NCBI RefSeq assembly: GCF_905475395.1
Contig: NC_058339.1
Coordinates: forward strand, 48,431,172-48,495,171
DNA: 64,000 nt
Direction: 5' to 3'
From: Chrysoperla carnea
Taxonomy: Eukaryota > Arthropoda > Insecta > Neuroptera > Chrysopidae
Positions within the stretch are counted from its first letter, which is position 1. The number at the start of each line of letters is the position of its first letter. The translations under genes were made by a program, and so were the position numbers. Positions 49,856-60,107 of this stretch are shown in pieces. The notes beneath the pieces were generated by a model, which made no database searches, was not told where the DNA came from, and was given only the letters and a program-made list of their open reading frames with translations.

Positions 49856-50772
49856 CAGTCAAAATTGGTTATAGCGACAACGAAGGGGCTAACAATTATG
49901 ATTGTCGCAAACGATGGTCGTTGCAAGCGACATTTACTTTTTTATATTGTGAAAGTATACGCATATAAGCATATTGAGTGTTATTGCTAACTAATTCCAA
50001 CGACAATTGATCTCTATAACCGATACATGAGTTATTAAAGTTCAAAATATAGTAAATAAGGTACAAAATAATGTTTATTTAAGATTTTAATAGTATGGCT
50101 AATAGCCATTTGTAGTTAACAACACAAAAAATAGCTTAAACAAAAGTTGCAGGGTCTTATCATGTTCTGACATCAGATTGGACCTAGTTCTTCAGGCTTC
50201 TTTCATAGCCAAGATCCTACGGTAAAAGATTTAAACGGTAAAAGAACTTAGAAAGTTGATCCTCCTAATACAACTAACAATTTTTATTTAAACAGTTTTT
50301 CGAAAAACTTTAACTGTCAGAAGAAATGCGACTTAAAACTATGGCATTATTGCATTTAAAAGAGAAAACACGCTGACTACGGAATATTATTTTTCGATAA
50401 AGTGCAATAATCATATATCTTTAAGTCGATCCGAAAGCTAACGTTTTTCGTAAAAATGTTTTGAACAAAATTTGTTAATTTATTTGTAAGGATCAACTTT
50501 CTAATTTTAAGTGTTATTCTTACCATTTAGAACATGAATTGGCTATTAAAGGAACTCGAAGAACTCGGTTCAATCTGATGTCAGAACATGATTTCCCTAT
50601 CAAACTCTACAAATTTTGTTTAAATTATTTTTTGATTGGTTAACTACAAAACGAGCTATTAGCCATTATAGATTTAAATGATCTTGTATAGGAATTCTAT
50701 CGGGACCTTTCAATTTGGTCATTATAACCGGTTCGTCGCTAAAACCGATGTTGCTATAACCTATTTTGACTG
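49856..50772. mobile_element. 917 bp full-length foldback DNA element flanked by TA
   Basis: The ends are CAGTCAAAATTGGTTATAGC (left) and, on the opposite strand, CAGTCAAAATAGGTTATAGC (right). They match at 24 of 27 positions and each is directly flanked by TA. The inverted repeat continues almost to the centre: ATGGCTAATAGC plus GTAGTTAAC (50095-50120) pairs with 50637-50665. ATCATGTTCTGACATCAGAT (50159-50178) pairs with its complement near 50571-50595. TTAGAAAGTTGATCCT near 50250 pairs with AGGATCAACTTTCTAA near 50480. TA target and CAGT ends fit a Tc1/mariner-pogo-type non-autonomous element. There is no transposase frame. Confidence 0.8.
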
Positions 50773-51449
50773 TAAATGTTTTTTTATGTGATTGACGAAT
50801 CAATGAATGAAGAACGAATGTGTTTTTAGTGGTAATATGTGTTTTATATTATTAGTATCTATTTGATTTATCTATTATGTGCATTTAAATAGCTTCAATA
50901 TAAATAGATAGCAACAAGCCAACCAAACAAGTAAGCTTGCACATACAAACTATCTATCTATACTACATACCTTCAACTGTCACTTCATTAACCTCAAAAT
51001 AAACAAGAAAAGTAGGCCACAATCATCATTCAAAATAGTTTATAGGTAACAAATATCTAAATACTATTTATTTTTTTATTTATTTCAAGTTAAATATTTT
51101 ATTTAGGATTCCGTAATTAAGTCACAATATTTGTAACCGAGCGTCAGAGCTAATAAAATAGCTTCTGACGTCATTAGCAAATCCTACACAAGAATAGAGT
51201 TTTGAGCTTTAATTCATTTCCTGCAAACCTGTCCCAAAAAAGCGGATTGTTCACTGGCTTTGCCATGGGAAGGTGAATTCAATACGATCAAAACAGTAGA
51301 ATATGTGAATAAATGCAGATTTTACCCTAACAAAAAAGAAACCAAACTAATTTAAATATCTTCGTCCCACTATATTCTAGTCCCTCAATTATAAATTTTT
51401 GTCGTCCAAAAACTTTTGCCTCTACAAATTTATCGTAAGTAGGGTATCC

Positions 51450-51720
51450 TTAAGGTAGTACGAGCGCCAAGGCAATTTTATACTTAGGGTTGAAATTATT
51501 TGCTCCTTATTTTCAACTTCATGAATTTAGACGAAAAATAAGAATAAAATTTTCCATCTTTTCCTTGGTTTTCATAAAATTGAAATCTAAATAACTCAAC
51601 GAAGTTTTCCGATGCTAATAGAAAATCATCAAAGGTAAAATAGGGCAAAATTTTATAAAATTAGCTCAAAAAATCAAAATCGAAAATTGTCTTTACAGTA
51701 ATCCCGTGCTACCATCGAAG
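51450..51720 (+). mobile_element. Foldback family C, copy C, left end only
   Basis: It begins TTAAGGTAGTACGAGCGCCA and AGGCAA, then GGTTGAAATTATTTG and CTTATTTTCAACTTCATGAA. It agrees alternately with copy B (the GGTTGAAATTATTTG block) and with the interior of copy A (TTCCTTGGTTTTC). It fades after about 51720 with no right end. Confidence 0.6.
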
Positions 51721-52144
51721 TCTAAGTCATTTTAAAATATCCAGCTTAATTTTTTCAATTGTTGTTTTTCTTAAAAATGTGTTTTGTATATAAAGCTATT
51801 CGAAAAGTTTAGAAAAACAAAGCATAATAAGGACAATAGAAGGTCAACATAACCTTCAAAGCTTGAAGACTCACGCTTGATGAATGTTTACATTAGTGAT
51901 TTGTTGCTTTTCAATAAAAGTTTATAAAGTGGAGTGTTTGTTAATTAATATGGATGGTTGGCATTTATTTAAGTAATAGACAATTTATCTTGGGATTGAT
52001 TGTTTGTAATTAAAATGAATGCAGTGTTATTTAAATTTCACAAGTGTCCTTCACTTTAATATTTGAATTATAATACATAAATTTGTAATGATCATCAAGG
52101 TTCTCAAAAGAGTCAAATAATCGTATATACTTTTATTTCAACTT

Positions 52145-52175
52145 ACAGTCAAACTCTAGATGTCCCGTAACTCGA
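52145..52175 (+). mobile_element. Pogo-like transposon end relic
   Basis: TACAGTCAAACTCTAGATGT, then CCCGTAACTCGATG, resembles CAGT.AAACTCTAGAT..CTCGA ends of pogo/Tigger elements, next to TA. No right end was identified. Confidence 0.35.
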
Positions 52176-53849
52176 TGAGCATAGAATAAAAGCGTAGTCT
52201 TTGGACAATATTAAGTCAAAAGTGCATTATATACGTTTGTTCAAAGCCCAATAGTCAACAAGCAATGTGCACTATTAAATTTAACCAATAAAGACATTGT
52301 TGAGTTAAGTAGTTTAATGTTTTATTAATTAAAATATTGGTTCAAAATGTCCCGCTATCTCACAACACATTATTTCTCTTCTAGTAGTTGAAGAGAAGAG
52401 ATTCTGGGTTGTCTCATATCGATGCAGCTGCAGCTAAAATACACCATAGATGAGATAATTCAAAATACTAGGGCTGTAGCTACATCCATACGAGAGGATC
52501 CATGATACTTTTTTGTAAGGAACCTGTAGGAATTTCTATCTACAGCTAAATTAATAAGGGCTCGTATTGTTTGGTAGCTCTTTTACTAAAATCAACTTTT
52601 TCCGGGAAAACTAAAAGCTTGGTGACAAAAGACTGAAACACTAAAGTTCTGGGTAGAGAAGCTTCAAAATGTGCATCAGTAACTTACTCTTCAGTTCTAA
52701 ACACGTTTATAATATTTTCAATTATTCAGATATACAGAACTGGGTGAACATTGAACTTGCCTTTAAATTAACTTGTTTTCCTTTAAATATTCTTGAACAA
52801 AGAAAACCCCTTTTTTCTGTGTACAAATAATTCATAGATTCTTTAAATTTAGAATATTTAATATACTTTGTAAATATAGTTTCCCTAAAAACATCTATAA
52901 AAAATAATTTTATATAAAATATTTAGCATTTTTCTGGCAGAGGTTGTTATCAGATCAGAATAGATTGAAATCTCATTTTGTAAATAATATCTTATTACGT
53001 ATATATAAACTTATATTATGTATATTGTATTTATCATTTATTATTTAATGTATAAATAAAATATATGACATTTATATTATTTATTTGTCGTAATACGCAT
53101 TGCAGACAGTCAAGAACACTATACTCGTCAGTGAAGAAGTATATAACATAGCAATAAGCAAATATATGTGTAGTAACCATACATGTAAACAAACACATTT
53201 ATATTTGTTTGTGGATGTCTAAGTTTTCAAAACCGTTTTATTGTAAAAGGTCCAGACAATTATTAAATTAACTCCATTTACTTATCCTTGAGTTAGTGAT
53301 GGTTAAGGTGAAGATCAAGGCTATATTAAAGTATGATTTTACACGCTAAATTTTGAAATTTAGTCTTGAAATATTCAATAAAATAAATTTTATATAACTT
53401 CAGTTGAAGAATAAAGAATTACTTCACGTACGTGAAGTTTGATTTTGAAAATTTTAGATAAACGAAAAATATTAACGTTTAAAATTCTAAATTAACAAAA
53501 AAAGTGGATACGCCCTCACAAATATTTTACTTTCTTTTGTCGTCCTCTTTCATATACCGTGGTTGGCAAGAAAATTATTAAACATTATCAAAATTTAATT
53601 TGACTATAGAACAAAAAGAAATGGATGGAAATCTTATGAGAGTATTTAACTATATCGAAAATAGAGTATTCTTTTCAAGTAGTATAGAGTATTTTTTTCA
53701 ATCAAGTGAAATTTTTTTTGCAAGAACAGTTACTTGGCTTTGAATGTTTAAAATATTCAGCAAAAACCTTAAATGTATCTCTTCGTATACCAAAAGAAAT
53801 TTAGGTCGCTTATATTTCATGATTTGGTCAAAAGAAATATTAGATAAGA

Positions 53850-54335
53850 AAATGGCTTTCTGTTTAACGATTTCTAACTCACTCTTAAATGTTCTTTGGA
53901 TCATTCTAATCAAAATTTCTAACATCAAAGCTACGAATATATTATAGCTTTAGTATATGACTAGGATAATGTCTTTTTGTGAAACTTTTTCAAATCACCT
54001 CCAAAATGTTCTTCGGATCGTTCTGATCAAAAGCTTTCATAGCTACAAAATTTTTTAACGTATGGTTTTCGAGCTACGGACAATATAACTATATAGTATG
54101 TGTAGCTTTGATCGCTCGTAGCTCGAAAACAACCCGTGGCAGTGATAGCTTTTGATCAAAACGTTCCAAAGAACATTTTGAGAGTGGTTGGGAAGTATCA
54201 CAAAAAGCTATTTTCCTAGTCATATTACTAAAACTATAATAATATACATTAATATAAACCTACTCGTTAAAAATTATTGTGGTCGTAAGAGCTCTTGATC
54301 AGAATGATCCAAAAAGGAGTTTAGAAAAGAACATT
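53850..54335. repeat. Four-module palindromic repeat cluster
   Basis: A module with AATGTTCTTTGGATCATTCT and ATCAAAA(T/G)CTT occurs four times: forward at about 53885 and 54008, and inverted at about 54150-54180 and 54290-54330. The central pair forms a foldback from about 53935 to 54246, with GACTAGGA...CTTTTTGTGA at 53960 facing TCACAAAAAGCTATTTTCCT at 54198-54217. At its centre GTTTTCGAGCTACG (54065-54078) and CGTAGCTCGAAAAC (54117-54130) are exact complements. The open frames over it (53698-53928 minus, 53744-53947 plus) are by-products of the repeat. Confidence 0.75.
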
Positions 54336-55565
54336 CCTGTCGAATATTGCGGTGTCCTTTTCCTTATTTTATGTATTTCTTACTTAAAAAATATTATTTT
54401 ACTAAAGTTAGTGTAGATAATAAGCCTTTTTGATCTTACGATGTAGTTTTGATATGTATATTGCAACACACATATATGTATATGTTCATCTTCATATTAC
54501 ATATGGATTCTGGGTTATATGTAACCAAACAAAGTTATAATGTAGTTTATTTACATCAAATACACAGGATCTTCATATCATTTAGTTGTAATTTATTAAA
54601 TTTTCTTTGCAAAATTCGTTTAAGCTTGGATTTTGGGTCAGTTTTATGTCAGATGATCCTGGATAACCATGCATGTTGAATTCAAAATTCAAAATTCCAA
54701 TTCAATTAAGGTAGGTTAACAAAGTCATTGAGTTAATCCGCTTGAAAGATGGTTTTTTCATGAATGTTTGGAGCCGTTAAGCAGAAAAACTTTACAACCG
54801 TGAATTAGTACGGTAGCTCATGTAAGCTTGTGAATCCAATTTACTACGCAATTCGATAAAATTACAATTTTGTTTTATAAAAAAACAAATTTGCGGAAAG
54901 TAACAGAGTAGTATGAAAATGGCTGATAAATCATTAAGACGTATAATATACCATACATAATTCCGAATTTAGAAGTATTTAAAAATTATTATTAATAAGT
55001 AATTTCAAAAAAAATTCGATGGCTTTTCTCCCCTGAATATTTTCCTATGAAGCATTTATCACTATCAATTAAGCTCTTGCCTCGATGGGGCTACATTCGA
55101 TCTCATCGAAATTGCTTATTCATATTGAAATTAGAATCTTGATTCTACTGTTAAATTAAACTAATTGTGCATCTAGTTTAATTGGATGAAGACTGAATAG
55201 ACTTGTCATTATGATTCGCAGATGTTTGCAGTTGCATTATCACACTTTTGTTTTGCTTTAAAGCAAAATTATTCTTAACATTCGTATTTTCTTGTTATTA
55301 GTTGCTTTATATTAAAACAAAAACATTGTTTTTTCATTACTTTTCTTATCAGTAGTTTAATATTACTCTGTGTTGTAATAACCATTATAAACAGACACAT
55401 GCATATGTATATTTTAAAGTTAAAAACTACATATCCTGCTATATAAAATATTCCGAAGAACTACTTGAATTACTAGGTTGAATTACATTTGTTTTAAACT
55501 TCTATAGAGATGGGCACCAAAAATGAATATTTACCGAGATGTTAGAAACAAAAGCTAAAGTCCAG

Positions 55566-55915
55566 AAGCATTATGACGATCACTGCGAAATAGTATATCA
55601 AACTATTTAACACAGGAAAGTTTTTATAAACATATCCGCGAGAGTAATCTCTGGAAACTGTACATGTTAAGTGAACCTCAGGAAAACAAGTATAAGCAAG
55701 AAATGCAACGACGAGTTGCACCACTGACTCACTGTTTTATAGTGAAAGTCAAAAAGATAATAAATAAATAAAAACAGAAAATGTAAAAGAGCTTAAAAAA
55801 TTTTATAGGTTTGTGAATTTAAAGCTAGCTTTATCTGAAATATATCTCCAAAAGGTAACGGAGATGTACGGGAAACCTAAAAAAAGTCACCTCTCCTAAA
55901 AAAATTCTCGCTGTT
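55566..55915 (+). pseudogene. Decayed coding-like segment, origin unknown
   Basis: The + strand shows three adjacent protein-like runs separated by stops or frame changes. They include KAKVQKHYDDHCEIVYQTI, then YKHIRESNLWKLYMLSEPQE with NKYKQEMQRRVAPLTH, then FYRFVNLKLALSEIYLQKVT with EMYGKPKKSHLS. The charge pattern and length hint at a broken gene or retroelement. No catalytic motif is visible, so no function is assigned. Confidence 0.2.
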
Positions 55916-57299
55916 GATTGAAAGTAATGGGGCTATGCAAACTATGCAATTTTTTCGGTTGGTCAACTTGCGGCTTAGAATATAAATTTAAATGTTCTTT
56001 TGAAAAGCAATTATGACGCCCAAGAAGTTTCAAAAGAAGGGTTAAAATAGTATAGAAGAAAAACCAACCATTCGCCATAAATTTGGTTCGATAAATTTTT
56101 TATAAATTTCTTTACCTATTATCTTCTTGACTACTCCTCAAATTACCAATAAAGTTTTCCAAACACAAGTAATTTTTTAAACCATCGTGTCATATTTCGC
56201 ATCACCTTTCAAGCCAACCTTGCAACTTTGTATTTTGTAAGGGATTAGCATATACCACGTAAGTTATAGCAATCCAGCATACAACAAGACTTTAGCAGGT
56301 CTTGCTTTACATATGGGCAATTATTAAGTGCTCGAAATCATATTTTTGTTCACTTATAAGTACCATGGTCCACAGTAATGTAAAAATGCATTTTACGATT
56401 ATTATGGTAAGTTTGAAGATAATAATTGTTCAACATACAACTAATTTATTTCTGCAAAATATGTGAATGAACAAGAGAAGTAAGTTATTATTACATATAT
56501 ATGTATTACGTAAGGGTAAGATAATACTAGCTCAAGTACCAGCCAAGTATTTGCCATTTCAGAACGGCTAAAAATTGAGAGGTTGTGTCAAGGTCATCCT
56601 TACCAACCACAGGCTTTGCTGGAAAAATAACCAAAGACTTCTCTTTGAGGAGAAGTTTTCATAAGCCCCCTAAAAGTATTGACAATACGAAAAATGAGAT
56701 AATAATTAGAAATATCTGCATAGCTTATGAGCTTTAAAAATCTATTTGCCGTAAACTGACAAAAAAGTAGTGAATTTTCTTTTTAACCACGAAAAAAATT
56801 TAAATTTTTCTACCTGTTGTGACGTGATGGAAAACTTTTTGGTCAATGAAGAGTTAAGACAACACAATTTAGTTTCTGGCTCGGCCATAATCAACCTTAT
56901 CAAGTCTAGGATTGGCTACGTCTTTTATACTACCATAAATACCAAAACTATTTGACGGGAAAGGTAAGCATTGTCTAAAGCCACCCTTGACAAACTCTAA
57001 TTAATATATATTATGCCTATGACAATATTAACAAATTTAAGCACATCGGTACCTATTACAAACACCAATTGGATGATTTATTTTAAGTAAACAATTTTTA
57101 TGGACTCCATAAATACTTAATAATCTCAGGTGGTTTCCGGAAATCAGTCAAATGACCTATTGCACGCCTTGAAACTGAATAAAAATTACATGAAACTGTA
57201 ACAAAATTTTAATAAAATTATAATTATACTAGACTAAACAAAGAAGGGTGCCCGCCTCTCATTACAATTTTTCCATTTCTAACTCCCTTCGAAAAAGAC

Positions 57300-57460
57300 A
57301 AAAAAAATACATAGTGTAATAAGTTTAACAAGAGCATGAGTTTGCCTGTCTATGACATCGTAGCTTCTAAACAGATAAATCGATTTTGATTTTTTGTTTG
57401 TTTGAAAGCGACTTTCAGCTAAAGTTTTCTTGAGAGCCATGTTAAAATTAAATCCGGAGA
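57300..57460 (+). repeat. Retroposon-like repeat fragment
   Basis: It reads TAAATCGATTTTGATTTTTT, then GTTTGTTTGAAAGCGACTTT, then TTCTTGAGAGCCATGTT. This parallels the GAACCGATTT...TTTGAAAG...GTGTTCTTAG order seen near 1850 and 4570, in diverged form. Confidence 0.4.
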
Positions 57461-58928
57461 GGGGTTTTTAAATTTTGTAAATTCCACTTGTTGATTCAAT
57501 TTTAAACTTACACTTAAATAAAAATTTCGTGAAGAGAAAAGTTGTTGACTACAGGTTTCAGTTGTTCTGAAATGACTATCAAAAGCAACGCCTGGCTCTT
57601 GACCTATACAAACATACAGTTCAACTCTACATTACACACCTTCGCGCATATATAAATAATAAAATTGTATTGTTTGTGTTAGTTTTAACTTGAAAATTTA
57701 CATAAAATTAATTTAATACATTATTTTACCAAAAAGTTTTGTACTGTGAATTACGTTAATTAATATACCACCCCACTTTATACCTCATACTTTATATTTT
57801 CTATAAGTATATGTGTGTAGTGGAATAAAGAGTACTTCAAATTTATTAACGTGAGATGTTGTAAAAAGTTTATACCTAATCAAATAAAGTTTTAGATTTT
57901 TTTTCATTAATTTTTTGTTTATGAAAAAAATTTTGTTCAACAGCGATAGCTAATTTACTTCTCGTATTGTTACGGAGCCGCAAATTAAATTTTGAATTCG
58001 ATGTACTTTGAAGGAGGATATACTAGAGTTTATTTGCAACTTTTACCGTATCAAATGGCTATATTGTTATCCAAAACCATTTTTTAACCTTGACGACGTC
58101 ATCAAAATCCAAAAATTCGTACAGTAGGCGCTGCGTCAGCTGTGTGTGTATCAGCTCTAGCGGTCGTAATTTAAGCCCGATTTGAATAAAATTTCGTATC
58201 AAGAAGGGTTTGGTATTTAAAATATCAAGTTCGTTAATGAGAAACACAATAAATAAAACATATTTTTTTTAATCAGTTTTAAACAAAAAAGTGTTAAACT
58301 CGATTAAGTAAGTGTTAAATTAATTTCAACATTTTTTATCCAATTAAAGTTAATCAACTATTCAATTTTACTTAATTGTATCATATTTCTTAAATTTTTT
58401 GAAAAATTTTGCATATAAGTAATTTCAAAAATATAAATATTTTTTACTTGACGGTCATAAAAATGAAAAAAATAGTGATTTTATTCTACCACACGCATAT
58501 TTTATCCAATTTCAATAAATAAGGTACAAGCAATTCTTATAACTTTAATTCATTGTATCAAGTTTTCTATTAAATATATACATATAGAATCAAATTTAAC
58601 TATATTCTTCGAAAAAGGGATATTTGATACTAAACGACGGCATGAACCTTCAAATATTTAATTATATAATTTTACTAAATTTGGGTCATATTTTTGATAA
58701 AGGCTCTCCCCAACGCGAAGCTTTGATCCACTTTTAGCAAACCAATTATGTAAATGCAGTAAATTCAGGTCATAGTTGTTACATTACTTATCAGATCAAA
58801 TTGCGCTAAATTCCCAAAAAAAATTTGTGACATCAACAAAATCCAAAAGATTGTCGTTACGTACTCCTACTAAATTTCAATCATAGTCACATAAAAGGGT
58901 TTGTTTATTCCTAGTGCATTTTTGGAGA

Positions 58929-58964
58929 AAAAAAAAAAAAAAAAACAAAAAAAAAAAACAAAAA
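58929..58964 (+). repeat. Poly-A tract
   Basis: A run of 18-19 A, one C, about 12 A, one C and more A follows TTTTTGGAG. It could be a retroposon tail or simple expansion; no retroposon body or target duplication is evident. Confidence 0.6.
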
Positions 58965-59288
58965 ATTGGGAGTTTCAACTTTATGTTGGATCTAAAAACT
59001 CATATTCTCATATATTTGTTTAGTGCTTATGTGCAAAACGAAACTGGAGTCGTCAGAAATTATTAACGAGAGTAATTAAACTGATTACAGTTATTTTTTT
59101 ATAGCAGACGTACTAAAAAAATCTCAAATTATATTGTTTGTTGGTTAACTAATAAAAATACTAATAAAATTGGAATATTGTTTGATGATTTTCTTTTAAA
59201 TTAAATCAGTCATGCGTATTATATAACATTATAGCGAACCCACATTCAATGAAATTATTTTTTAATTGCTTTAACAACACGGACAAGT

Positions 59289-59343
59289 ATTCATCACACT
59301 TTTATTATAATCATAATAATTATAAAAATAAAAAGTGGTGAAG
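59289..59343. repeat. Hairpin with arms of about 22 bp
   Basis: TTCATCACACTTTTATTATA and ATTATAAAAATAAAAAGTGG plus TGAA are imperfect reverse complements around ATCATAATA. It may be a short palindromic element end. Confidence 0.6.
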
Positions 59344-59653
59344 TGTTCGCCACTTAACCTCCATTTACTGCCCGCACTAAGAACATAAGCGGTAATTGGT
59401 TTTTTCAACAAAAATAAGGCACTTGATTATAAAATTTTCGATATTTTTACCTCATAGCTTAACGAAATAAGTAAATATTTAATCAAAAATATAAAAATGA
59501 CCGCATCTTTCCTTGAAACCTTATTATAATGAATTAAAATATAAAATTATTTAAGGCAAATCATCAATAAGTATATTAGTCATTAAAAAACCATAGTAAT
59601 TTACAGCAATACTATTAACATTTATGTATGAACTGCGCTTAAAAAAACAAATT

Positions 59654-59759
59654 CAGTACTTTACATAGCGACTTAACAGTCAGGGCTCATTATTGGGAAA
59701 ATTTCAGCCTGTCTAGATTTTAATAGACTCCGACTGTTTAGTCGCTTTGTAAACTACTG
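59654..59759. mobile_element. 106 bp MITE with 28 bp terminal inverted repeats
   Basis: CAGTACTTTACATAGCGACT plus TAACAGTC at 59654-59681 faces GACTGTTTAGTCGCTTTGTA plus AACTACTG at 59732-59759, with 24 of 28 positions complementary. The central 50 bp has no coding capacity. Size and structure are typical of a miniature inverted-repeat element. The immediate target duplication is unclear. Confidence 0.75.
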
Positions 59760-60107
59760 AGCTTGTTTTTTCTTTTCAGTCCTTATATAACCCAGACGGG
59801 TTTTTTATTTTTTAAATTAACTTTTTCATTTTACAAATACTTATTCTCTGGTACCCCCCTTACCATAGTTTGTCGTTTTCATTTTCAATTTCATGTTTTT
59901 ATGTCTTGTCTCTGTGGCGCTCTAATGATTTGTCTGTTTAATAGCTATTCATTGATACTCCACTTAACATGGTCCATCGAATTACTTTTCCTTCCTTCTC
60001 TCGACCAGCCAGCGACCACCAGACGCCATACTGAATCATCAAAATTGGCCCACGCGTTTGGTCTCTAGTGTGCCTGAAAGTAACATACATACATACATAC
60101 ATACATA
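59760..60107 (+). mobile_element. Probable 3' end of a non-LTR retrotransposon with CATA tail
   Basis: A GC-richer block, atypical of its surroundings, contains TTGTCTCTGTGGCGCTCTAA and CGACCAGCCAGCGACCACCA, ends GTGTGCCTGAAAGTAA, and is followed directly by about six CATA/ACAT units (60083-60107). Non-LTR elements of several clades end in short tandem repeats, which is known. No reverse transcriptase sequence is present, so the clade is not assigned. The 101-codon open frame over it is not convincing. Confidence 0.4.

Noticed and set aside
53698..53947. Two overlapping open frames of 67 and 76 codons on opposite strands
   Set aside because: Both are produced by the palindromic repeat cluster.
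59763..60068. 101-codon open frame on the + strand
   Set aside because: It starts at a poor context and lies in a probable retrotransposon 3' end; its Phe/Leu-rich composition reflects T-rich DNA.
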